From positions 62,001 through 126,000 of the forward strand of contig NZ_JHVB01000006.1 in assembly GCF_000619925.1 (NCBI RefSeq): a DNA stretch of 64,000 bases, written 5' to 3'. This document shows positions 16,665-24,116 of this stretch, piece by piece (the stretch's first letter is position 1; the number at the start of each line of letters is the position of its first letter). Both the position numbers and the translations under genes were made by a program. This DNA comes from Treponema sp. C6A8. GTDB taxonomy: Bacteria > Spirochaetota > Spirochaetia > Treponematales > Treponemataceae. Below the pieces are notes generated by a model. The model ran no database searches. It was not told the origin of the DNA and saw only the letters and a list, made by a program, of their open reading frames with translations.

Positions 16665-16688
16665 CCACTCATAAATGAGTGGTTTTTT
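16665..16688 (+). terminator. Rho-independent terminator after the tRNA fragment
   Basis: CCACTCA (16665-16671) pairs with TGAGTGG (16676-16682), followed by TTTTTTGTTTT. It lies directly after the tRNA 3' half, as expected for the original tRNA gene's terminator. Confidence 0.85.
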
Positions 16689-16812
16689 GTTTTAACATGA
16701 AGCTTACTGAACCTCAATAGACAAATAAGACCAAAAATAGTGGCATTCTGCCCTAAGACACCTACAATTTATTACAAGTTAAAAAAAGCTAGAACCGAAA
16801 GCAAGCTTTTCG

Positions 16813-17325
16813 CTATTTTTCTACAAACTCAGGATAGTCATCTTCTGCAATTCCAAACTCCCTCTCCCCAAACAGCACCAGCGTAATCTCCTCAAAATCC
16901 CCCTGGTGTATTTTCATCGTCTCCACCGCAACCTTTATCGCCTCTCGCTGCGGATAACCATACACCCCGGCAGAAATCAGCGGAAATGCAATAGTCTTCA
17001 GCCCCTTCTCCATAGCGAGCTTCAACGAATTTTCATAACAGGAAGTCAGAAGCGCCTCAGCCTCTGCGGGAGTATGCTCATAATAAACAGGCCCAACAGT
17101 GTGAATTACAAATCTCGACGGAAGCTTATAACCTTTCGTAATTTTAGCTTCCCCAGTTCTACAACCGCCAAGTGTACGGCATTCAGCAAGCAGCTCCGGA
17201 CCGGCTGCGTAATGAATTGCACCGTCAACACCGCCGCCTCCAAGAAGGCTTGAATTAGCAGCATTTACGATTGCATCACAAGCTAACTTAGTAATGTCAC
17301 CTCTGATAATTTTGATTTTTCCCAT
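16813..17325 (-). CDS. Macrodomain protein, copy 2 (YmdB-like ADP-ribose hydrolase)
   Basis: The 170-residue single macrodomain is almost identical to copy 1 (about 87% by eye), with the same ADP-ribose pocket motifs. The start at 17325 (MGKIK) is chosen because TATAAT, with an upstream TGA extension, ends six nt before it; no ribosome site is present, so the mRNA is probably leaderless. A GTG at 17331 is less likely. It diverges from arfB. The sequence right before the ATG (ATATGGG) is shared with copy 1, whose promoter has been replaced by a tRNA gene. Confidence 0.87.
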   Translation of the reverse strand: MGKIKIIRGDITKLACDAIVNAANSSLLGGGGVDGAIHYAAGPELLAECRTLGGCRTGEAKITKGYKLPSRFVIHTVGPVYYEHTPAEAEALLTSCYENSLKLAMEKGLKTIAFPLISAGVYGYPQREAIKVAVETMKIHQGDFEEITLVLFGEREFGIAEDDYPEFVEK

Positions 17326-17331
17326 ATCCAC

Positions 17332-17340
17332 ATTATATCA
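17332..17340 (-). promoter_or_regulatory. Leaderless extended -10 promoter of macrodomain copy 2
   Basis: On the minus strand TGATATAAT is followed by six bases and ATG. The TGn extension compensates for a poor -35 region. Confidence 0.6.
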
Positions 17341-17420
17341 CATGTCCGGAGAATTTTTAAAACCAACAGTTTAATGACAAATCAAACTTTTTTTGCTAAA
17401 TTAAATTCAAAAATCACAAA

Positions 17421-17831
17421 ATGAACCGAACAAAACTTCACGAATCCATAATCAATAATTCTCAAATGACTTTTGCACGCAGTGGCGGTAACGGCGGGCA
17501 GAATGTAAACAAAGTAAACACAAAAGTTCATCTGGTAATTCCAGTTACTTCACTCGGCGGGCTTACCGATACAGAACTTATTCGCCTTCGCACAAAGCTT
17601 GCCGCCATCATTAATAAAGAAGACTGCCTTTTCCTCGACGCTGACGACGAACGCTACCAGGAACGCAATCGTGAAATCGCACTTTCCCGCCTGGAAAACC
17701 GGATCGTGCAGGCTCTGGTCATTCCCAAAAAGCGAATCAAAACAAAGCCGACCCGTGCAAGCAAAGAACGAAAGTTAAAACTAAAGAAAATCCGCAGCGA
17801 AATCAAGAAAAATCGCGGTAAAATCTGGTAG
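17421..17831 (+). CDS. arfB: Peptidyl-tRNA hydrolase ArfB (ribosome rescue factor)
   Basis: The 136-residue protein has the release-factor GGQ motif in FARSGGNGGQNVNKVNTKVH (about residues 19-38) and a basic, lysine-rich C-terminal tail (KKRIKTKPTRASKERKLKLK). Lacking codon-recognition domains, it matches ArfB/YaeJ, which enters the empty mRNA channel of stalled ribosomes with its tail and hydrolyses peptidyl-tRNA. It diverges from macrodomain copy 2 and converges on PTH2 copy 2 with a single base between the two stop codons. Confidence 0.9.
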   Translation: MNRTKLHESIINNSQMTFARSGGNGGQNVNKVNTKVHLVIPVTSLGGLTDTELIRLRTKLAAIINKEDCLFLDADDERYQERNREIALSRLENRIVQALVIPKKRIKTKPTRASKERKLKLKKIRSEIKKNRGKIW

Positions 17832-17832
17832 G

Positions 17833-18276
17833 TTAATCCCTATAAAGCTGAAACTTCTTGCTGATGATATGAGCAACTTCATCCTTAAGCGGTTTAAACC
17901 AGATTCCCACAGTGCATCGGCCTTCGCCGTTTTCATCCACCCATTCAGGAGTCAGCTCAGTAAGGCAGGCATCGTTTATCATCCCAAAATCCTGATTTTC
18001 AACCAGGCCCAGCTCCAGTGCCATATCGCGCGCCTGCAGCAGTTTATTCAGATTTTTTGCCTCACAAATCGTCTTTGTAATCCGTCCGTTCAAATAATCG
18101 TCATAAATTTCGCGATCCAAATCAAAAGAAACATGAACGCGCCCATTCTGCTCTGAAAGATTTTTCCGGATAAGCCAGATCCAATATCCCTCCGCACAAT
18201 GCGCTACCATTGCACCAAGTTTTCCCGCAGAAAGATGCAAATCTTTTCTGATGATAAATAAACGTCGCATTCCCAT
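17833..18276 (-). CDS. PTH2-family peptidyl-tRNA hydrolase-like protein, copy 2
   Basis: Same length (147 residues) and motifs as copy 1, with about 11 substitutions spread along the protein and no gaps. Its start differs in context: TATAAT lies exactly six nt before the ATG and there is no ribosome site, so this copy is probably leaderless while copy 1 uses a ribosome site. It stands beside ArfB, another peptidyl-tRNA hydrolase, suggesting a local theme of rescuing stalled translation. Confidence 0.77.
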   Translation of the reverse strand: MGMRRLFIIRKDLHLSAGKLGAMVAHCAEGYWIWLIRKNLSEQNGRVHVSFDLDREIYDDYLNGRITKTICEAKNLNKLLQARDMALELGLVENQDFGMINDACLTELTPEWVDENGEGRCTVGIWFKPLKDEVAHIISKKFQLYRD

Positions 18277-18282
18277 AAGTCC

Positions 18283-18288
18283 ATTATA
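18283..18288 (-). promoter_or_regulatory. -10 box of leaderless PTH2 copy 2
   Basis: TATAAT on the minus strand, six nt before the ATG at 18276; the -35 region is weak. Confidence 0.55.
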
Positions 18289-18342
18289 ATAGATTTTAGA
18301 AAAATAATACCCTCAGCAATATTTTATATTTTCAAAATCCCC

Positions 18343-18348
18343 TATAAT
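18343..18348 (+). promoter_or_regulatory. -10 box of the leaderless DUF72 gene
   Basis: TATAAT followed by ACCCCT and the ATG at 18355; no ribosome site is present and the -35 region is weak. Confidence 0.55.
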
Positions 18349-18354
18349 ACCCCT

Positions 18355-19176
18355 ATGTCCCATATCCTGATCGGCACCAGCGGCTACGACTACCCCGAAT
18401 GGAAAGGCGTTTTCTATCCGCCGGAATTAAAAAGAGCAGATTTTCTCGCCTGGTACGCAACACAGTTTGACGCTGTGGAACTCAACTCCACCTTTTACAA
18501 CATGCCCACCGCCGACCGCCTTCTTTCATTTTACGACCGAAGCCAGGGCAAACTCCACTTCAGCATCAAGGCAAACCGCCTCCTCACACACGAAATCGCC
18601 CCAAACTGGCAGACCGCCGCCAGCGACTTCAAGCTGGCCCTCAATCCTCTGCAGGAAAAATCCACCCTAAGCGCAGTCCTTTTCCAGTTTCCCCAGAGCT
18701 TTCATTACACAAAGGAAAACCGACTCTACCTTGCAAGCCTTATCGCCGCTTTTGAAGGCTTCCCCGTCGTCATCGAGTTCCGCCACAAGGAATGGATCCG
18801 CGAAACCGTTTTTGCCGGCCTGATTCAAAGAAAAGCCTCGATTGCCTTCTGCGATATGCCCCTGCTGAAAGCCCTCCCCAATGCCGATTTTCAAACCAGC
18901 CTCTATTCCCAGTTCATCGGCCCCAACGCCTACATCCGACTTCACGGCCGCAATGCCGCTGCCTGGTACGCTTCTTCCCCCTCTCCAGCCCAGCCAGCTC
19001 CCAACCCAAGCGCCCGCTACGAATATGACTATTCCCCCGCCGAACTCCAAAACTTCGTCCCCGTCATCCGCGCCGCCCTCTCCGAAGGCCGCAAAGTCCA
19101 GGTCTATTTCAACAACCACCCCAAAGGCCACGGCGCCAAAAATGCCCAGGAGCTGAAAGAACTGTTAAATATTTAG
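18355..19176 (+). CDS. DUF72 (YecE-like) protein
   Basis: The 273-residue protein begins ILIGTSGYDYPEWKGVFYPP and contains FDAVELNSTFYNMP and VVIEFRHKEW, the hallmarks of the DUF72/YecE family, a TIM-barrel fold of unclear biochemical role. It ends with VYFNNHPKGHGAKNA, also family-typical. The gene is much richer in G+C than the islands on both sides and looks like core genome between two accessory blocks. Its mRNA appears to be leaderless. Confidence 0.9.
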   Translation: MSHILIGTSGYDYPEWKGVFYPPELKRADFLAWYATQFDAVELNSTFYNMPTADRLLSFYDRSQGKLHFSIKANRLLTHEIAPNWQTAASDFKLALNPLQEKSTLSAVLFQFPQSFHYTKENRLYLASLIAAFEGFPVVIEFRHKEWIRETVFAGLIQRKASIAFCDMPLLKALPNADFQTSLYSQFIGPNAYIRLHGRNAAAWYASSPSPAQPAPNPSARYEYDYSPAELQNFVPVIRAALSEGRKVQVYFNNHPKGHGAKNAQELKELLNI

Positions 19177-19179
19177 AAA

Positions 19180-19274
19180 GGAAGGGGAAGTCTCCCCTTC
19201 GCTCCAACCGTCCGCACGCAAGCGCGCTCCCGTTTTCCGCTAACCCCTCTGCGGGGACACCCCGCAACGCCCCG
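19180..19274 (-). repeat. GC-rich dispersed repeat, copy 2
   Basis: Read on the minus strand it contains GGGGCGTTGCGGGGTGTCCC, then CGAAGGGGAGACTTCCCC, the same ordered blocks as 4434-4512. The middle is diverged. It fills the spacer between the convergent DUF72 and vsr genes and can form several hairpins. Confidence 0.7.
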
Positions 19275-19279
19275 TTTTA

Positions 19280-19735
19280 TTATCCCTTTATTTCCAGGAA
19301 TGCTTCTTCCGGAAGTTCCAGCCACTGGATAATTTGCTCAGTGACCCTTTCAATTTTCTGCCTGGAGTTTTTCCCGCGGATTGCACATTCCCAAACCACA
19401 CAAATCCGCCAGCACTGATCCTTATAATACTTTATATTTTCCGCATCCCGAGCCTTATTACGCTCAAATTTCTTCTTCCAGAATTCCTGATTCGACTTAG
19501 GAAAAACAAAATACCGGCAGCCTTCGTGCGCGTGCCAGAAACACCCGTTTATAAAAATCACCGCATAATAATGAGGAAAAATCAGATCCGGCTTCCCCGG
19601 ATACCTCTTGTCACAGATTCTATACCGAAATCCCGCCCTAAAAAGCACCTTCCTGATAACTTTTTCCGGCTTAGTATCCTTCGACCGGATTCGAGACATA
19701 TTCTTATGACGACTTTCAGGAGACAGGGTGTCCAT
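19280..19735 (-). CDS. vsr: Very short patch repair endonuclease Vsr
   Basis: The 151-residue protein has the Vsr signature: RSKDTKPEKVIRKVLFRAGF, YPGKPDLIFP (catalytic Asp) and FINGCFWHAHEGC with zinc-binding and catalytic histidines. Vsr nicks T:G mismatches formed when 5-methylcytosine deaminates, so it protects the genome of a cell with a C5-cytosine methylase. Two such methylases are encoded on the opposite strand just beyond. It is divergent from them, so it has its own promoter in the 195-bp spacer. Confidence 0.93.
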   Translation of the reverse strand: MDTLSPESRHKNMSRIRSKDTKPEKVIRKVLFRAGFRYRICDKRYPGKPDLIFPHYYAVIFINGCFWHAHEGCRYFVFPKSNQEFWKKKFERNKARDAENIKYYKDQCWRICVVWECAIRGKNSRQKIERVTEQIIQWLELPEEAFLEIKG

Positions 19736-19930
19736 AAGGAAAGTATAATGCAGAATTCCCGATTTATTAAGAAGGAAAGGCCCCCCCTAGTTTCAAACGC
19801 CATCTGTGTTTTCCTCTTTCCAACAAGCGGGATCAATCGCTGCCCGCAACGCCATTATAGCTAAAAATTTGTAGCAAGTTATTTCAAATAAAATATTTTA
19901 CTATTTATAAGTTTACTATATTAATATTAT

Positions 19931-21034
19931 ATGCAAAAACACACTTTTAGTGATATAATAAGTTCAATTAAATTGGAGGATAATATCTTGCGAGCAATTG
20001 ACTTTTTCTGCGGTGGCGGTGGCATGACAAACGGACTCATTCAGGCTGGAATAGAAGTCATTGCAGGTGTGGATTTAGACCCAGAAGCAAAAGAAACTTA
20101 TGAATATAATAATCATGGTGCAACTTTTGTAAATGCTGATATAACAAAACTTCCATTAGAATATTTTAAAAACGAATTCGGAGTTCAGTGTAACGATGAT
20201 GAAATGATTTTTGTAGGTTGCAGTCCATGCCAGTTCTACAGCATTATCCGTTCTTCAAAAGAAAAATCTAGGAAAACAAAAGATTTACTTTTATATTTTG
20301 AAAAGTTCATTGAATATTACCGCCCGGGGTATATTTTGGTTGAAAATGTTCCTGGAATCATGAGTAATAAAGAAACAATTTTAAATGATTTTTTGGCGAA
20401 ACTTGATGAATTGGGCTACGGCAACAAAGAAAATGGACGTTGTGTTTATGATGTCGTCAACATGAAGAATTACGGCATTCCGCAGAATAGAAGAAGATTT
20501 TCACTAATTGCTACTCGTTTAGATAGAAAAGTTCATTTACCAGAAACAGAAAATCATATCTACACTGTTCGTGAAACCATAGGTAATCAAAATCTTTTTC
20601 CGCCAATTTCTGCTGGAGAATTAGATTTTAATATTGCAAGATTTCATTCTGCAAAAAAATTATCGGACTTAAATATCACGAGACTAGAAAATACTCCTGA
20701 AGATGGAGGAACAAGGCTTTCTTACAAAGACAATAAAGATTTAGTTCAAAGATGCTACATAGGTCATGATAAATCTTTTACAGATGTTTATGGGCGACTA
20801 TATTGGGATTCTCCATCACCAACTATAACAACAAAATTTTTAAGTATTTCAAACGGAAGATTTGGGCATCCAGCCCAGAATAGAGGTCTATCTATCAGAG
20901 AAGGAGCGACTTTGCAGTCATTTCCTTTTAATTATCAATTTAAAACAAAAAGTCTTCTTACTGCTGCTAGACTGATAGGAAATGCTGTACCCCCAAAATT
21001 TGCAAGGAAAATCGGAGAATTAATAAATGAATAA
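19931..21034 (+). CDS. DNA (cytosine-5) methyltransferase 1
   Basis: Motif I is AIDFFCGGGGMTNGLIQAGI, motif IV GCSPCQFYS with catalytic Cys100, motif VI ENVPGI, motif VIII QNRRRF and motif X RLIGNAVPP. It methylates cytosine at C5 in a specific DNA site. Up to 367 residues. The ATG at 19931 lacks a ribosome site; a TTG at 19988 follows GGAGG with 8-nt spacing and starts just before motif I (348 residues), so it is a serious alternative. It overlaps the next gene by 8 bp. Confidence 0.9.
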   Translation: MQKHTFSDIISSIKLEDNILRAIDFFCGGGGMTNGLIQAGIEVIAGVDLDPEAKETYEYNNHGATFVNADITKLPLEYFKNEFGVQCNDDEMIFVGCSPCQFYSIIRSSKEKSRKTKDLLLYFEKFIEYYRPGYILVENVPGIMSNKETILNDFLAKLDELGYGNKENGRCVYDVVNMKNYGIPQNRRRFSLIATRLDRKVHLPETENHIYTVRETIGNQNLFPPISAGELDFNIARFHSAKKLSDLNITRLENTPEDGGTRLSYKDNKDLVQRCYIGHDKSFTDVYGRLYWDSPSPTITTKFLSISNGRFGHPAQNRGLSIREGATLQSFPFNYQFKTKSLLTAARLIGNAVPPKFARKIGELINE

Positions 21035-22808
21035 AGAATTAATAGAAAAGATAAAAAAAACTTTTGAACATGATAACACTTTTGAAAAGTTTCCAGATTT
21101 TATAACGGATATTCACTTTCCTTGCTTTAAGGGGCTTGTTCCCTATTCAGAAATAAAGTTTCAGTTTCCATTAACTGTCTTAGTTGGTGAAAATGGATGT
21201 GGCAAGACTTCTGTATTACAGGCGCTGGAAACGGCACCAGGAGGAAGTTCTTATTCTCAAAAATGGTTTTCTACAAGAGTTGATCCGATACCTGAGAATC
21301 CACGTCCTGCATTTTGGTATTCATACAATAGTTTACTTGCAAAAAAAAATGTTGAAGTTCTGAATACTCGCATAAAGCATGATAATAATCCTGACTATTG
21401 GGAACCATCTCGTCCTGTTGAAAAATACGGAATGAAACCTTTTCCAAAGGAAATGGCAAAAACTGCAGGGGCATCTGGAACTCGTTGGAATGGAACAAAA
21501 AGACCTGTAATATATTTGGATTTTCGTGGAGAATTAAGTGCATTTGATAAATATTTTTATTTTGGCGATAAACCTAATACCATTACTCTAAAGACCAAGC
21601 AGGATTATATTCGTTATTATTCTGTATATTTAAAAGGCATTATTGATGGCTGGGTAAAATCTGGTTTTACTTATAGAAATGTTAAAAAAGTTGATAATAT
21701 TTCTAAGTTATCTACCGAAGAAGTTAGTATTATTTCAGAAATTCTTGATAAGAAATATTTAGAAATAACAATAATGAATCATAGCTTTTATAAACAATGG
21801 GGAAACAGTGTTTATTTTAAATTAAAAAATGTCAATACAGAGACTTTTAATGGTAATTACACAGAAGCTTTTGCTGGTAGTGGTGAATCTGCAGTTGTTA
21901 AATTAGTACATCAGGTATATGAAGCAAAAAAAGGGTCTCTTGTTTTGTTAGATGAACCCGAAGTTTCTCTTCATCCAGGTGCACAAAAGCGCTTATTAGA
22001 TTTTTTATTAAATCAAGTTTTCTTAAAAGGGCTTCAAGTTATTTTGTCAACTCATAGTCCGGCTATTGTAGAAGAATTGCCAAAAGAAGCTATAGTTCTT
22101 TTACATCAAACTCCAGATGGCATGTTCTTACCAAAATCTGGAATCGAACCAGATTTGACATTCCAGTATATTGGACACACAAATACGCAAAAAGCAAAAA
22201 TAATAGTTGAAGATAATGCTGCAAAAGAATTAGTTGTATCTTGTTTAAAATTATATGATGCTGAGGCGGAAAAATCTGTTGATGTTACATATCATGCTGG
22301 TGGCGCAAAGGATATATTAAAAGAAGCTGTTATATTATCAAGATTGGATGAAAAAAATGTTTATTTAATACTTGATGGTGATATGAATAAGTGCAGTATT
22401 CCGAACAATGAAGATATTGCTACGTCAAACTTGGATTCTAAAATAAAAGAAATAACAGGTGTTGAGACAAATAAATTAGGATTTGTAGCTGATAGTGGAA
22501 AATCAAATAATCAATTAGAACTTGAAAAGCGAAACTATCTTTCTTTTTTAAGAACACATTTATTCTTTATCCCAGCAGATACTCCAGAAGAAATTATATG
22601 GAATGCGAGTAAGTGCGAAAAACCTAATTTAACAGAAGAAAATTATAAAGAGCGTATAAAGAATTGGGTTGAGAGCGAAATCGGAGAAGACGTAAAATCC
22701 ACTGATATTGAAACATACAGAAAGCGATTATGTAAGAGTCTTGATTTTGACAATGAATATATAAAAGAATTTATGAAGATTATCAAAATAGTTTTAATGG
22801 GAAAATAA
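21027..22808 (+). CDS. OLD-like AAA ATPase with C-terminal TOPRIM-like domain
   Basis: The 593-residue protein has an ABC-type ATPase (Walker A GENGCGKTS at 54-62, Walker B LLDEPEVSLHPG with D309-E310, STHSP switch) followed by a TOPRIM-like region: E395 in IIVEDNAAKELV and D450-x-D452 in YLILDGDMNK. This is the OLD nuclease layout, a metal-dependent DNA nuclease fused to a P-loop ATPase, used in several antiviral systems. It overlaps the first methylase by 8 bp and precedes the second by 16 bp, so it is part of the same transcript. Confidence 0.75.
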   Translation: MNKELIEKIKKTFEHDNTFEKFPDFITDIHFPCFKGLVPYSEIKFQFPLTVLVGENGCGKTSVLQALETAPGGSSYSQKWFSTRVDPIPENPRPAFWYSYNSLLAKKNVEVLNTRIKHDNNPDYWEPSRPVEKYGMKPFPKEMAKTAGASGTRWNGTKRPVIYLDFRGELSAFDKYFYFGDKPNTITLKTKQDYIRYYSVYLKGIIDGWVKSGFTYRNVKKVDNISKLSTEEVSIISEILDKKYLEITIMNHSFYKQWGNSVYFKLKNVNTETFNGNYTEAFAGSGESAVVKLVHQVYEAKKGSLVLLDEPEVSLHPGAQKRLLDFLLNQVFLKGLQVILSTHSPAIVEELPKEAIVLLHQTPDGMFLPKSGIEPDLTFQYIGHTNTQKAKIIVEDNAAKELVVSCLKLYDAEAEKSVDVTYHAGGAKDILKEAVILSRLDEKNVYLILDGDMNKCSIPNNEDIATSNLDSKIKEITGVETNKLGFVADSGKSNNQLELEKRNYLSFLRTHLFFIPADTPEEIIWNASKCEKPNLTEENYKERIKNWVESEIGEDVKSTDIETYRKRLCKSLDFDNEYIKEFMKIIKIVLMGK

Positions 22809-22824
22809 TAAGAGATGTTTATAA

Positions 22825-24111
22825 ATGAATGAAGATAATAAAAAAACAAATTTTACTTTTATTGATTTATTTGCAGGTATTGGCGGATTTCATCAAGCAA
22901 TGAAAAAACTTGGTGGAAAATGTGTGTTTGCTTGTGATATTAATGCAGATTGTCGTAAAGTATATAAAAAAAATTTTTGTCCAAATGAAGAATTCATACT
23001 TGAAGGGGATATTAAAAAAGCAATTGAAAATAATATAATTCCACAATTCGATGTTTTATGTGCAGGTTTTCCTTGTCAAACATTTTCAAAATCAGGTAAT
23101 CGTACAGGTTTTAATATTGTTGAAAAAGAAAACGGTGAAAAAGATGAACGCGGACAATTATTTTTTCGCATAATTGACATTCTTAAAGAGCATACAGAAT
23201 GTAAATATTTCATATTAGAAAATGTTAGGAATTTGGCTGACAATAAAGACAATTGGAATATCGTATGTTCTGAATTAAAAAATCAAAACTTTATAATAAC
23301 TGAAGAACCCATTATAGAATCTCCAGAGAATTTTAATGTTCCTCAAACTCGAGAACGAGTTTATATACTTGGAATAAAAAAAGGTATTATAACTGGAAAG
23401 GATAAAATTACACGGAATGATTTAAAAATCGATATACAACATAAATATTTTAGTGGAAATTGTATAGATTGGATAATTGATAAATTTGTTAATCCTAAAT
23501 ACATAATTGACAATAATACAGAAATCGCAAAAGTATTAAATTTGTGGGAAGAGTTTTTACAGGAACTTAGAAAAACGAATACAATAAAATCACCATTTTG
23601 GCTTTTCCATGCTGGTGTAGGAAAACAATATAATTTGGAATACATATTTTCCGAAGAATATGATTGGCAGAAAATCCCAAAATGGAAACGATGCCTACTT
23701 TTTAAGTCAAGAATAATGTACACATCTAATAAGAAATTCATTGATAAATGGGTTGAGAAATATAATATGACAGAGAAATTCCTAATACATCAAAAATTCG
23801 AATGGAATGCTTCAAAAGATTGCCAATCCATAAAGCAAGGAATAATTCAAATTCGCCAATCAGGAGTTAGAGTAAAAAGTCCTTCTGTTTTCCCATCACT
23901 CGTCGCTATGAATAATACACCCATTATTTGGGATTTCCATATAAACAAATATCGTTATTTGTCAGTTAAAGAATGTGCAAAACTTCAAAGTTTTGACCCT
24001 GATTTCAAGTTTTCTGATAATGACAATATTTCTTATAAGCAGCTTGGAAATTCTGTAAATGTAAAAGTGATAAAAATAATTTCAGAAGGACTTTTCAATA
24101 TATCGGAGTGA
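22825..24111 (+). CDS. DNA (cytosine-5) methyltransferase 2
   Basis: The 428-residue protein has motif I FIDLFAGIGGFHQAMKKLGG, motif IV GFPCQTFSKSG with catalytic Cys84, motif VI LENVRNL, motif VIII PQTRERVYILG and motif X QLGNSV. Its wording differs from methylase 1 in every motif, so the two are not recent duplicates and probably read different sites or strands. It sits between the OLD-like gene and the MORC-like gene in one operon. Confidence 0.92.
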   Translation: MNEDNKKTNFTFIDLFAGIGGFHQAMKKLGGKCVFACDINADCRKVYKKNFCPNEEFILEGDIKKAIENNIIPQFDVLCAGFPCQTFSKSGNRTGFNIVEKENGEKDERGQLFFRIIDILKEHTECKYFILENVRNLADNKDNWNIVCSELKNQNFIITEEPIIESPENFNVPQTRERVYILGIKKGIITGKDKITRNDLKIDIQHKYFSGNCIDWIIDKFVNPKYIIDNNTEIAKVLNLWEEFLQELRKTNTIKSPFWLFHAGVGKQYNLEYIFSEEYDWQKIPKWKRCLLFKSRIMYTSNKKFIDKWVEKYNMTEKFLIHQKFEWNASKDCQSIKQGIIQIRQSGVRVKSPSVFPSLVAMNNTPIIWDFHINKYRYLSVKECAKLQSFDPDFKFSDNDNISYKQLGNSVNVKVIKIISEGLFNISE

Positions 24112-24116
24112 TAAAC

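Noticed and set aside
18667..19131. Long antisense ORF in the DUF72 gene
   Set aside because: It is a by-product of G+C-rich third positions on the other strand; its translation is a Gly/Asp/Glu-rich sequence with no family likeness.
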